Origin: Salvelinus alpinus
Lineage: Eukaryota; Chordata; Actinopteri; Salmoniformes; Salmonidae
Assembly: GCF_045679555.1 (NCBI RefSeq)
Contig: NC_092096.1
Coordinates: forward strand, 27,598,364-27,662,363
DNA: 64,000 bases
Direction: 5' to 3'
In this document: one piece after another, positions 29,775 through 42,179 of the stretch
Layout of the letters: every line of letters starts with the position of its first letter
Position numbering within the stretch: position 1 is the stretch's first letter
Program-made: the position numbers and the translations under genes
The notes under the pieces: generated by a model
Told to the model about the DNA's origin: nothing
The model's input: the letters and a program-made list of their open reading frames with translations, nothing else
Database searches by the model: none

Positions 29775-30297
29775 CAGGGGTTGGAACCAAAATTTTAAAA
29801 ATGTGTTCCGTTCCAGGTTTCCGACCAGAAAAAGTTCTGAACCGGTTCATATAGTTCCTTTTCATTCAGTGAAATCAACAGTTTTTACAAAATAGCTCAT
29901 TCATTTACTCAACACATTAACATTGATAGAGAAGCTTTCTATGGAAGCGTAAGCTAGTTCTTTACATGTTGATTGGTCAGATATTTCAGTCGCATCTCAC
30001 ACCTGCACTATTACCGGTGGGGGGAGAAAGAGAGAGACAAGCTTGGCTTGAAGCGCTGAACATCATGACATGAACTGGAATGTGTTTAGGCTATTACTAG
30101 CATTATAACTTCATACCAAATTATATACTAGATATTAAGAATATTTTTGGAACAAAAAAAACATTATTAACCCATTCTAAAGATTTGAAAATAATGTTTC
30201 TGTTCCGGAACACAAGATCACTTTCATTCCCAGTTCAGTTTCCGTTTCTCAAATTACTTTTTCAGTGTTCTGTTCCATAAACCGGTTCCAATCCCTG
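29775..30297. mobile_element. hAT-type MITE with perfect 8-bp target duplication
   Basis: The left end CAGGGGTTGGAACC pairs with GGTTCCAATCCCTG on the right, and the subterminal GTTCCGTTCC/GTTCTGTTCC blocks also pair. The flanking direct repeats GTTTTGAC at 29767-29774 and 30298-30305 are identical, the length expected for hAT. No transposase frame. Confidence 0.88.
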
Positions 30298-31974
30298 GTT
30301 TTGACCAACAAAATAATGCTTACAATTCCTAGTATCTTTTCCATTAAATCATATGGCGGCTGGTTAGGTACTAACTCAGGAAGGTTGAGGGTCTGGGGCA
30401 GCTCACGGTCCAGGCAGGTGTTGGAGATGACCAGGTCCTGGTGGTGGCTCTGCAGCAGCTGCAGGGCAGCAGCCTGGGGGTGGGGCTGGGCCCCCCGGGT
30501 CGGAGTCGCCAGGATGCAGTCCAGCACGGGTAGCTCCACCGTCTGCTGCTTCCACACCTCCTCCACCACTGAGGACAGAGGAGAAGGGAGAGAGGGAGGA
30601 GAGAGGTGGGTAGAATGACAAGCAAGAGTGGGAAATAAAAAAATAAGGGAGAAAAAGGGAGGACGAGACAAAGGGAAAGAGGGATACAAAGAATGGAAAA
30701 GAAAGAGGAAAAAATAAAAAGTACATTAACTTTTCCAATATAGTAATTTCCAACATGGCCAGGTGGAGACAGCCAGGCTTTGTCATCTCACCTGTCTTTG
30801 AAAGGAAGATGGTGGTGGGGACTTTGGTAATGGCCTTAGGGAGGGAGGGCTGCAGGTTGATGGACTTCAGCAGCCTCTCTACCCTCCGGTCTGAGGGGCC
30901 CAGCGCCAGGGGGTTGGAGATGGTCCTCAGCTCACTCAAGTCTGCAGAGAGAGAGCAGTGTTGATGTAGTGAGGTATAGTAAAACCGTGTGAGAAAGAAA
31001 AAGAAAGAATGTGTGTGCATGTTTGTGACTCAGACAAACCTAGAGCCTTTCTTCCTCTTCCCCACTAAGTCCTCGGGGGCCATGTTCTCTGTGTCCCCAT
31101 CCTTCCCAGCCTTAATGGCTGAGCCGGGCAGCGAGCTGCAGTCCTGGAAACGGTAGAGGCTGCAGCCCGTGTCCTCGAAAAGTGGCCTCCTTGTCCTGGC
31201 GGAACAGCTTGGTCCCCACCGCCTCAAACACCTTGGCCTCCATGAGCGCCTGGCAGAGCCTGGCGGCCTTGAGACGTGACACCTCGCTGGCACAGAAGAA
31301 GACGTTCTGCATCAGGTAGCTGAGCACAGCGTCTACAGCATCCGAGCCCGTTAAACATTCTGGGTGGACACGCAGGAGGCGCCGCCGTCGTCGCACCTCC
31401 ACCTGTCTGCAGTGCCTGGATGATGTTGTGCCACAGCTGTGTAGCGTGGAAGTGCCCAGAGAATCCTATGTGATGAAATATTCAGGTAGTAGACTCAGAC
31501 ATATTTCATCAACAGTATGGCGACTGCATGCAAAATAAATAAAACAACATCATAGAGTTAAAATCTGCCAAGACAGCTGTTGGCTCCTGTCAGGTCAGAT
31601 TTTTGAGGGGGGTTGTTGATTTTTGTGGGATGTCGCCACGCCGTGTGTGATGACGTCACCTTCCTGAATCTATTTAGTTAGCTAACGTTACCCTTCACTC
31701 CAATATTAATAACAAGTCTCTAGTATGGTTGTTTAACTTCAGTATACTCAGTTGTGTAAAATATAAGGTTTGTTGCCATAAGCCATAAAACATGACATGT
31801 AGCTAGCTAAATTGAAAGCTTGTTACGGTTTATAACCTAAGGATTTTCATGTCAATTTCTCACCTGGTTGAACATTTTCACGAAGGCTCCGTGTTTGACT
31901 GTTCAAACGTCTAAACCTCGGAGTTAAATCACCCGCCATCGTGACAAAGGATGTGACGTAGCTTCTTCTTCGAT

Positions 31975-33310
31975 GAGGTTTAACGGCGGTTAAACCTCAT
32001 AAATGTTGCATTACCGCCACCAACTAGACAAGGGTATAAATCCCTTATACTTTGAGTGGTTAAAGGGGAAAAATACATTTAAAAAACAAACCCTGCCATC
32101 TAACCCTACACATTAAAAACCCACCACCTTATTCAAACCTATCTAGTCCTACCTCAGGCCAATGGCCTGGGAGGATGGGACACCACCACTCAAAACACCC
32201 TGTAACTGGTCAAATCTCGTACACCTAAATACTTCTCTGTAGCTGTCACCACAACCTCTTTTTTCTGTGACTTACGCTCCATCGATGAGCGCTAAAAAGC
32301 CAGTCTTACTGAAGCATATATTACTCAATGACCTATCCCTCTGTGATGGCACAGATCTACTACTCACACAAATCCTCTCAGAATCCCCCCCCCCCCCCCC
32401 TTGACCCATCTTCCTCAACGCTACTCTAACCCTGGTAACCTCAACCTGCCTCTCATCAGACACTTCTGATCCCCAGCCCCATAGGCACCCATACAATTAG
32501 CACAGACCACTTCTTTCCCCAATACAACACATTACTTTGTTTTATGTCCTTCTGCATACTTCTCACACCTAGGAACCTCACACCTATGCACTGCTGCCAC
32601 ATGCCCATAAGCTTGACACATGTAACAACGTAATGGATTCGGCACCAAAGCTCGTACGGGATAATTGAAATTTCCTAACATCACTTTGTCAGGCAAATAC
32701 TTAACATCAAAACTCAAAAGAACAGACAATGACTCTTCTGTTTTACCATTCACACCACCATGTTTGCATCACACCAAACGACAAGCATCACAAACACCGG
32801 GAATCTTTCCCTTCAGCTGGTCCACTTTCACATTTACTGCTACCCCAGTAGTCACTCCTTTCAATGGTGCCCTTTTCTTGAGAGCAAAACAAGTCACAGC
32901 TCTCGTCCCTATTAGCGTGAAGCGCCCGCTCCCTCTGACCGGCAGAAACAAACAATTATCACAAGACCACTTCGGGTTACCTTCACCGATTCCACTGCAC
33001 CCAACTTTGTTTTCACCCACCCTGAAACCACATATGGATCAGCAAAAAGGCAGGGGTCCACTTTCTCAAAAAATGGCACTCCTACCGTCAGACTAATCTT
33101 TATCCTGACCATCGGTGCAAACTCAGAGAACTTCATTGCACATGCCACCTCCGATAATTCTCCCTTATTCACTTCCATTTCACACCCGAATTGATCACGC
33201 CACACCTCGCCACAACCACCAAACGGTACCAAACGTACTTCAATGGTTGTTAAAGAACGGTGCGCACCATTTTGGGAAAATGTGTCATACATTACAAACC
33301 ATCACGCAAC
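31975..33310 (-). mobile_element. Nimb/I-clade-like LINE copy retaining ORF1 and 3' tail only
   Basis: Reading leftwards, broken frames from 33292 to 32530 encode an ORF1-type protein: VKVTRSGLVIIVC, TRAVTCFALKKRAPLKGV and DVKYLPDKVMLGNF. A CCHC-like knuckle (CYMCQAYGHVAAVHRC) comes next. After it there is no endonuclease or reverse transcriptase. The sequence runs to a tail (GCATTACCGCCACCAACTAG on +) that matches the tail of the ORF2-bearing copy near 33720. The 3' end lies about 36 bases upstream of the DEPDC4-like ATG. The copy is dead through frameshifts. Confidence 0.7.
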
Positions 33311-33429
33311 GTAGCAACTGTTGAGGCGAACTGAACACACCCCAGGTTATTAGACAACATAAAATGCAGACATGTCTTTTCACCTGACCCGGTCCCCTCT
33401 CTGAAAGGTAGGTATTAGGGATTTTGATA

Positions 33430-33533
33430 AGGCATTTCACTCAGTCACTCACTGATCTCTACACATGGATGGTATATGGAGACAGTGTGATACAATTCTT
33501 CATCTTCTCCTGTCTGGCATTGTGGATACCAAG
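33430..33533 (+). pseudogene. 5' non-coding exon of fucosyltransferase copy 1
   Basis: This stretch (CACTCAGTCACTCACTGATC to GATACCAAG) and its donor GTAAGTTTGATAACTTGG match 43615-43713 with few changes. The latter lies upstream of the intact fucosyltransferase copy. I infer the untranslated first exon and donor of the duplicated unit. The start of the exon is not defined. Confidence 0.55.
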
Positions 33534-33689
33534 GTAAGTTTGATAACTTGGGCATCTAATAGTGCAGCCTTAGCCTGGTCTATTATATTTTAATATTATA
33601 ATCTAAAATGCTATACAGTGTGATTTGGAAAAAGTGCACTAGTTCATTGCCATGCATAGTTATCCACCATTTTACTTCTTCAGTGTGGT

Positions 33690-36600
33690 TTATTGGCGGT
33701 CGGCATCCATCATTATGGTGCATTACCGACACCTACTGTACTGGAGTGTGGGCCAGAGACCGGGAGAAACTAAATCCTACCTGCCAGCCATGTTGCTCTT
33801 AAAAAAATATAAAATATTTGAGTTTATATATAATGACGTTCTACTCAATATACTCTTTAAACTAATTTCCTGTATCCCCTTCTCCCTCATACTAGAGCTC
33901 AGCCTCTCTCTTTCCCTTTGATATTGCCCACACTGTAGCAATATATGCTCCACGGTCTCTGTTTCCTGGCAATAATCACACTTTCCTGTTGGAAGCTCTC
34001 CCATCATATTTAAGGTCTTTTTCAACTGGCTGTGTCCCACCCTTAATCTTGTAAAAATAGCCTCCTCTCTTTGATCCCTTCCTGCCGGCCTCCCCGACTC
34101 CTTTGTACTTTAAATAATTGCCTGCCCTTAGTATCTCTATTCCACTGCTCCTGCCATCTCTGCACCATCACTGTCCATATCAGGCTTTTTGCCTCTGCCT
34201 TGCTCATTGGAACTACAACCTCAACATCCCCACTACTAAGTGCTTGTTTAGCCAACTGCCTCGTTGCCCTCCACATGGGCTGGGACCCAAGTAAATCTTA
34301 TCTGTATACTAATTTGTCTAATCCTGCAATGGGTTTGTAGCACCTCATAAAGCAGGTCTTGTCTGCTACGTGAGCTAAAGGACTCGAGATTCATCAACTC
34401 TGCACATGAATCAGAGCAAATAACTACTCTGTCTGGCTTGACTTCCTCCACCCACTGCAAGACCAACAGTATGGCCATCCGCTCCGCCGTATATACAGCC
34501 AGATGATCTGTAATACGTGTCCTGACTGCCACCCCACATTCCTGCACTACAAATGCTGACCCAGTATGTCCTGTCCTTGGATCTTTTGAACCATCTGTGT
34601 AAATGGCTACAAAATCCTGATACACAGTATCCAGACGTCTCTTAAACATAATGTCTTTCTGTAGTCTCCCCAACACTTCTAGATCAACTACTGGAGGCGG
34701 GAGTAGCCATGGTGAATTTACAGGAATAGCTACCGTTGGGATAAACTCCCTTCCATACAGTCCCATCTCCTTCGCCTGGGTATTGCCCACCCACCCAAAG
34801 CTTGTGTTCTGTCTTCACTCATGTTCCCAGCATGCCTGTAAAATCCCTTTCGCAGGATGAGACACCATGTCCCTGTAAGTTGATCCAATAATTAATTGCC
34901 AGCTGCTGTCTCCTAATCTGCAATGGCATATCCCCCCCCAGCTCCACCTGTAGTTCAGACACTGGGGAGGTCCGAAACACCCCACTACATATTCTGAGTC
35001 CTTGCCCCTGTACGATATAGCCTTTGCAATGAGGTCCGGCCTGCTGAACCATACGCTACACTGCCATAGTCTATTACAGATCGGATCAACGCAACATGCA
35101 TGGTCCTCAATGAGGAACGCCCAGCCCCCACTCCTTCCCCGTCAGACAGCGCATCACATTTAGCACCTTCTTACACATTTCCACCACTCTCTCCAAGTTT
35201 CTCCTGTCACGATCGTCGTATGAGTGAGACCAAGGCGCAGCGTGGTATGCATACATTCTCTTTTAATGAATGAAACACTTAACAAAAACAACAAAATCAA
35301 CGGACGAAACGTGAAGCTATAGCAAGTGCAGACAGGCAACTAAACATAGACAAGATCCCACACCAGAAAGTGGGAAAAAAGGGCTGCCTGAATATGATCT
35401 CCAATCAGAGACAACGATAAACAGCTGTCTCTGATTGGGAACCATATCAGGCCAACATAGACATACAAAAACCTGTAGACCTACAAAAACCCTGGACATA
35501 CAAAAACCCTAGACATACAAAAAATGTGAGTACCCACCCTAGTCACACCCTGACCTAACCAAAATATACAGAAAACAGAGATATCTAAGGTCAGGGCGTG
35601 ACATCTCCTAATATAACCTCAAGCATACCTCATCTCCCACCTTCCTCCTGGTAAAGAACACCGAGTTCTCTACAGAGAACCTGAATCCCCACATTAATGC
35701 CATCACTCTACCTCATCAATTGCTTCCTGTACCTTCCTGACTATGTATGGCACATTTCTTCCATAAGGCCCCATCATCTGCAAATAACAACCTCCCAATA
35801 TCTGTCCTTACCTGAGAGTAAACATAATTGATCATGATTGAGAACAACAGAGGACCAATCACGCTCCACTGTGGTGTACCGTTATCCACCATGTAGCTGC
35901 CTGAGAGACTTCCCCACCCTCACCTGGATAAACCATCCAAACAGGAAATATTTTATCCAGTTGTACGTTCTTCCTCCTACCCCCATAATATCAAGCTTGA
36001 TTAACAACCCCTCCTTCCAAATCATATCATACGCCTTCTCCACATCAAACAAAGACAGCTACAACTGTCTCCTTGTTCACCTGAGCCTTCCTGACCTCTG
36101 CTTCTAAGAGGAGCACTGGGTCCATAGTTCCCCTACCCTTCCTGAACCCACTCTGATGTGGCGATACTAGCCCCCTGCACTCCAGGAAGAAAGTTAGCCT
36201 CTTCGTAATCTTACATACATGTGATGTTAAAGCTATTGGCCGATAGCTTGTTGACCTCATTGTGTCCTTCCCTGGCTTGTTTACACTACTGCCTCCTTCC
36301 AGCTGCCTGGTAGTTTCCCCTCCTCCCACACTCTGTTGTATAACACCGACACCTTATCCAGTGCCTCATCACAAAGATGGGCCAACATAGCATAGCACAC
36401 CTCTTCTTTCCCAGGTGAAGTTAACCCAGCCTTATATATTGCCTTATCTATTGCCCTTTTCACCTCTGCCATGGTAAATGGTGCATTCAACGCATCATTT
36501 ACATCCTCCCTCCTATCCAGCACTCCAGGATGCTCTTCTCTCGTTCTCTCTCCCTCTCCTCTGACAAATTTGCAGAGCTATGCACTTCGACAAATACTTT

Positions 36601-37735
36601 GGCCATCATCTTTGCCTTCTCATCTGTTACTGCCACATCCTTCCCACTCGTCCATACTGGATAATCCCACTCACTCATCCTCTTAATCATCTCCCACACT
36701 TCTCCCACGGGTGTCGCCCTTCCAATGGTGTCACAGAACCGACGCCAACATGACGGATAGTTCTCCTCACCAGGGCCTGCTTATACTGAATCAGATGTTG
36801 GAAGTTATGAGTCCTTTTCAGTACTCTAAATGCCCTGTTCCAACTCCTCACCATTGCCCCACAATCCTCCGTCCACCATGGCACTGATTTCCTCCTCCCT
36901 GAACTCTTTGGTATAGCCTCAGTAGCTGCCCCCACTAACACTTCTCACCCAGTTATTCATACTATCCACTTCCTCTCATATCCACCTGAGCCATCACCTG
37001 TTCACTCAGCTCCTGAAACTGATCCCACCTTGCCCTTCCAAACACCCACCTGCCTACTCCATCCACTGACACCTCCTCCTCCCTCTGGCCTACTGTGCAT
37101 ACTATGGGGTATAGATCACTCCCTACTGTCAACTCCTCCCACTCACAGATTCCCGCCATCACACTAGGCAGACTCTTTCCCTGTGGCTACATCAATTCTG
37201 GCCCCTCGGCCATCATACATTATACTTTTCCCCTCTGTGCCATGTCCTTACAGAACACCAACAAGCTCCCGTCTCTTAACACTTTAGCATGGACAACTTC
37301 CCCAATCAACTCTTTTATCACAGCAGTCAACCTTATCGGACTCATTGCCCCAACTTCCCCTTCCTCTCTTAACTTCAGAATCACTTTAATGCGCCTCCTC
37401 ACCTCCATGCTCCCCTCGACTTATCTTGCCCTTCCTCGGCACTCTCTACCTCTGAACTGCTGCTAGCGTTGGAAGCTATGTTGCTCTCCTCAAACATCCT
37501 TTTCTGCCTCCATAGACCTTTCTCTCCCCTTCAAACCATTACCCCCTTTATCTCCCTCTTCATTTCTCTTTCTTACTCCTAAATGTATTGTACCACTATG
37601 CTCCATGCTTGCTTCACTTTCGTCTCCATCACTATCTACCATCTTTGACCCAGTGCCGAACCACCGCCACACCGAGAACAGTTTGATTGTTTGTTGATCA
37701 ACAGCTTCCAGCCTCTCCCTCACTTCTGTCAACCT
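33690..37735 (-). mobile_element. Nimb/I-clade-like LINE with ORF2 (endonuclease, RT, RNase H), degraded
   Basis: Reading leftwards: an ORF1 N-terminal piece (37735-37220, including IKVILKLREEGEVGAMSP), then endonuclease remnants (37162-36690, VPWWTEDCGAMVRSWNRAF). RT follows (SYRPIALTSHVCK, HQSGFRKGRGTMDP, GTPQWSVIGP, FADD near 35780). An RNase H has visible D, E and D residues (YTDGSKD, YTAERMA, ICSDSC; 34660-34380). A C-terminal C-x2-C-x7-H-x4-C motif lies near 33940. RNase H after RT and the terminal cysteine motif fit the I/Nimb group. Many stops and frameshifts, plus an inserted element at 35214-35605, make it inactive. ORF1's C-terminal half and the start of the endonuclease are deleted. 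It sits in the intron of fucosyltransferase copy 1. Confidence 0.8.
35214..35605. mobile_element. Non-autonomous DNA element inserted in the LINE
   Basis: It starts TCACGATCGTCG and ends GGTCAGGGCGTGA, sharing a short TCACG/CGTGA inverted end. It interrupts the LINE coding sequence. TCTCCTG on the left and TCTCCTA on the right may be the target duplication. No transposase frame is present. A hAT origin is a guess. Confidence 0.55.
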
Positions 37736-38144
37736 AGGTCCTCGGACCCCGTGACCCTTTTTACTTGCCGTAGTTAGGCTATAGCGCAGACAGAGGGGCC
37801 TCCACCATTTTAGGTGTGCCTGACCTTAATGGTTTGCTACCAAGTTGATTGCTCAGGTTGCAGCCAGGTGTGGTGAGTTAGATAATTGGCCTGCTGCTCA
37901 CCCATGCATTCAGCCTCCCTAATTACTATAAGTAGAAACTCTAATCATGTTCTATTTGATGCTGCTCTGTCTTTTAAACTAACGTGTACTTTACTAAATA
38001 TGGTCATTTAAACTAATAAATGTGATTAACTTAAATAATGTTTTCCATAGTATTACCTGGTCTAATTAACAAAGTAAAGTTCAGCTAATTAAATGTACAT
38101 TCTCATTGGTTAATCATTACGGGTGGCGTTTAGAAGCAAAAGTA
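37736..38144. other. Intronic DNA between two LINEs
   Basis: AT-rich sequence with no recognised gene or repeat end. It is part of the intron of fucosyltransferase copy 1. Confidence 0.4.
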
Positions 38145-41012
38145 GAAGTTGTTATAGACCCCCCTAGGCCCCCAGTTGTGCCCTGGACACCATATGTGAA
38201 TTGATCGCCCCCCATCTATCTTCAGAGTTCGTACTGTTAGGTGACCTAAACTGGGACATGCTTAACACCCCGGCCATCCTACAATCTAAACTAGATGCCC
38301 TCAATCTCACACAAATCATCAAGGAACCTACCAGGTACAACCCCAAATCCATAAACACGGGCACCCTCTTAGATATCATCCTGACCAATCTGCACTCTAA
38401 ATACACCTCTGCTGTCTTCAACCAGGATCTCAGCGATCACTGCCTGCGTGCGCACTGGGTCCGCGGTCAAACGACCACCCCTCATCACTGTCAAACGCTC
38501 CCTAAAACACCTCAGCGAGCAGGCCTTTCTAATCGACCTGGCCCGCGTATCCTGGAAGGATATTGACCTCATCCCGTCAGTAGAGGATGCCTGGTTGCTC
38601 TTCAAAAGTGCTTTCCTCTCCATCTTAAATAAGCATGCCCCGTTCAAAAAATGTAGAACTAAGAACAGATATAGCCCTTGGTTCACCCCAGACTTGACTG
38701 CCATTGACCAGCACAAAAACATCCTGTGGCGTTCTGCATTAGCATTGAATAGCCCCCTTGATATGCAACTTTTCATAAACCAATATACTCAGTCAGTTAG
38801 GAAAGCTAAGGCTATCTTTTTCAAACAGAAATTTGCTTCTTGTAGCACTAATTCCAAAAAGTTTTGGGACACTGTAAAGTCCATGGAGAATAAGAGCACC
38901 TCCTCCCAGCTGCCCACTGCCCTGAGGATAGGAAACACTGTCACCACCGATAAATCTACGATAATCGATCATTTCAATAAGCATTTTTCCACGGCTGGCC
39001 ACGGTTTCCAACTGGCTACCCCTACCCTGGCCAACATCTCAGCACCCCCTGAAGCAACTTGCCCAAAACCCCCTGCTTCTCCTTCACCCAAATCCAGACA
39101 GCTGATGTTCTGAAAGAACTGCAAAATCTGGATCCCTTCAAATCAGCTGGGCTAGACAATCTGGACCCTCTCTTTCTAAAATTATCCGCCGGAATTGTTG
39201 CCACCCCTATTACTAGCCTATTCAACCTCTCTTTCATATCGTCTGAGATCCCCAAAGATTGGAAAGCTGCCGCGGTCATCCCCCTCTTCAAAGGGGGAGA
39301 CACTGTAGACTCAAACTGTTATAGACCTATATCCATCCTGCCCTGTCATTCTAAAATCTTCGAAAGCCAAGTTAATAAAACAGATCACCAACCATTTCGA
39401 ATCCCACCGTACATTCTCCACTATGCAATCTGGTTTCCGAGCTGGTCATGGGTGCACCTCAGCCACGCTCAAGGTCCTAAACGATATCATAACCGCCATC
39501 AATAAAAGACAGTACTGTGCAGCCGTCTTCATCGACCTGGCCAAGGCTTCCGACTCTGTCAATCATAGCATTCTTATCGGCAGACTCAATAGCCTTGGCT
39601 TCTCAAATGACTACCTCGCCTGGTTCACCAACTACTTCTCAGATAGAGTTCAGTGTGTCAAATCGGAGCGCCTGTTGTCCGGACCTCTGGCAGTCTCTAT
39701 GGGGGTGCCACAGGGTTCAGTTCTCGGGCCGACTCTTTTCTCTGTATATATATCAATGATGTCACTCTTGCTGCTGGTAATTCTCTGATCCACCTCTACG
39801 CAGACGACATCATTCTGTATACATCTGGCCCTTCTTTGGACACTGTGTTAACAAACCTCCAAACGAGCTTCATCGCCATACAACACTCCTTCCGTGGCCT
39901 CCAACTGCTTTTAAATGCTAGTAAAACTAAGTGCATGCTCTTCAACCGATTGCTGCCCGTACCCTCCTGCCCGACTAGCATCACTACTCTGGACGGTTCG
40001 GACCTAGAATATGTGGACGACTACAAATACCTAGGTGTCTGGTTAGACTGTAAACTCTCCTTACAGACTCACATTAAGCATCTTCAATCCAAAATTAAAT
40101 CTAGAATCAGCTTCCTATTTCGCAACAAAGCCTCCTTCACTCATGTCGCCAAACATACCTTAGTAAAACTGACTATCCTACCGATCCTTGACTTCGGTGA
40201 TGTCATTTACAAAATAGCCCCCAACACTCTACTCAGACTACATCCAGTTTGCTATCACAGTGCCATTCGTTTTGTCACCAAAGCCCCATATACTACCCAC
40301 CACTGCGACCTGTATGCTCTCATTGGCTGGCCCTCACTACATATCCGTCGCCAAACCCACTGGCTCCAGGTCATCTATCAGTCTTAGGTAAAGCCCCGCC
40401 TTATCTCAGCTCACTGGTCACCATAGCAACACCCACCCGTAGTACGCGCCCCAGCAGGTATATTGCACTGGTCATCCCCAAAGCCAATACTTCCTTTGGC
40501 CGCTTTTCCTTCCAGTTCTCTGCTGCCAATGACTGGAACGAATTGCAAAAATCTCTAAAGCTGGAGTCTTATATCTCCCTCTCTAACTTTAAGCATCAGC
40601 TGTCTGAGCAGCTTACCGATCACTGTACCTGTACACAGCCAATCTGTAAATAGCACACCCGACTACCTCATCCCCATATTATTACTTAACCTCTTGCTCT
40701 TTTGCACCCCAGTATCTCTACTTGCACATCATCATCTGCACATCTATCACTCCAGTATTAATGCTGAATTCAAATTATTTTCACCTCTAGTGCTTATTTA
40801 TTGCCTACCTCCCTACTCTTCTACATTTGCACACACTGTACATAGATTTTTCAATTTTTCTTCTCTTTTATTGTTATTGACTGTACGTTTATGTGTAACT
40901 CTGTGTTGTTGTTTTTGTCGCACTGCTTTGCTTTATCTTAGCCAGGTCGCAGTTGTAAATGAGAACTTGTTCTCAACTGGCCTACCTGGTTAAATAAAGG
41001 TCAAATAAAAAA
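38145..41012 (+). mobile_element. 5'-truncated LINE (L2/Rex-like), nearly complete RT
   Basis: It begins inside the endonuclease (LLGDLNWDML, TLLDIILTN, SDHC) and continues through reverse transcriptase: DNLDPLFLKL, CYRPISILPC, FIDLAKASDSVNH, GVPQGSVLGPTLFSVYI and HLYADDIILYTSG near 39800. After YADD comes LGVWLDCKLSLQTHIK and a C-terminal region ending near 40650. A few frameshifts (near 38440, 39100, 39400 and 39770) disable it. The tail CTGGTTAAATAAAGGTCAAA with a poly(A) run ends the element and is shared with the SINE at 52152. It lies in the intron of fucosyltransferase copy 1, in the sense direction. Confidence 0.85.
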
Positions 41013-41802
41013 AGTGCTGTACTTTTCCTCAGCTCAGGTTAGATTTTTTTCTCTCACCACCCTGTACAGTAGGTGGAGACAATGCACCTTTTGAGTGTAG
41101 TCTGCCAACAAACCTTGAAGAAGCAGCAGCAGCAGCAGCTCGGGGTTGACACTTGCTCCATGTAACAGTTTGTTTTTTTGTGTCCTGTTTGTTCAGGCAG
41201 TTCTTGCGAGCTGTCCCGATGGACTCTCTTTAGTCCCCGTAGGAGTAATGCTTGATATGGATTTGATGTGATAACGTGGTTTGGTATTGTCTAAGACCTT
41301 GTTGTTCCTTGTATGAGATATTGCTGAACCTATACTTGCCGTATTCACAGGATAACACAAGTGGACTTTATTCAAAAGGATGGGGGGGAATGAAAAGTAT
41401 TGCCTTTCATTTATTTGAAAATATATACACAGACAATGTTATAAGTATTTACAAAAAATGTAACCAGAAACTGGAACAATCCAGACTTATCACACACAGT
41501 TACTCCCAACAATGCCCTCAGGCCAATCTACAAATGTACAATGTACTGTTTACGTAGCTCTACGTATTGTGCACATGGTTTGCTGTGCTGGGGTATTCAA
41601 CTCTTACCCTGCGAAGTCCAGAGCCTGCTGCTTTTCTGTTCTACTTGATAAGTAATTGCACCCACCTGGTGTCCCAGGTCTAAATCAGTCCCTGAATAGA
41701 AGGGAACAATGAAAGAGTGCAGTGGAACTGGCTTCAAGGTCCAGAGTTGCGTTTGAGGGTTGTAGTGTACGTCATCATATAGGACAACCAGAGAGTCCAC
41801 AT

Positions 41803-41995
41803 CAGGGGTGTCAAACTCATTCCACGGAGGGCCAAGTGTCTGCGGGTTTTTGGTTTTTCCTTTCAATTAAGACCGAGACAACCAGGTGAGGGGAATTCCT
41901 TACTAATTAGTGACCTTAATTAATCAATGAAGTACAAGGGAGGAGCGAAAACCTACAGACACTCGACCTTCTGTGGAATGAGGTTGAAACATGGT
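41803..41995. mobile_element. hAT-type MITE (CAGGGGTGTCAAACTC family)
   Basis: It begins CAGGGGTGTCAAACTCATTC and ends GGAATGAGGTTGAAAC, with a body matching 10609-10786 (AATTAAGACC, ACCAGGTGAGGGGA, AGTACAAGGGAGGA). Non-coding. Confidence 0.75.
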
Positions 41996-42179
41996 CAACA
42001 TGAATGCTAAATTAATCAACAGCACTGAATGTTGGTATGTTTCACTAGTGATGCATTTTGCATTCCTTGTGTATTTTGTTCCCTGGATTCCATGGTGTAT
42101 TGTCATTTTATAAGATGGCTATTGTTGATATTCTAGAGTGGATTTTATTGGTCTCTTTTCTCTTTCAAAGGGTCAAGGT

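Larger units (their letters stand above)
27896..31939 (-). pseudogene. depdc4: DEP-domain gene (DEPDC4-like) with multiple frameshifts
   Basis: Exons: 31939-31864 (start), 31465-31040, 30941-30792, 30568-30376, 29677-29439, 29283-29151, 28948-28827, 28462-28388, 28061-27896 (stop). The DEP domain is in exon 2 (LWHNIIQALQT, then VEVRRRRRLL, LTGSDAVDAVLSYL, CQALMEAKVFEAV). The later exons match the DEPDC7/DEPDC4 C-terminal region (DNRALVSRMFLKAVVQ, LLLFLMDNHTQLFK, and HPIVFLQHF near the end). Frame breaks occur after LQT (near 31415), at EATF (near 31180), at the exon 2/3 junction (phase conflict), after LLER (near 29216), and at KEE near the end (about 27970). All splice sites survive. The neighbour SCYL2 supports DEPDC4 rather than DEPDC7. 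Adjacent intact genes argue against general sequencing error, so recent inactivation is inferred. Confidence 0.75.

Noticed and set aside
32665-33096. 143-codon plus-strand frame
   Set aside because: Antisense shadow of the LINE ORF1 on the minus strand.
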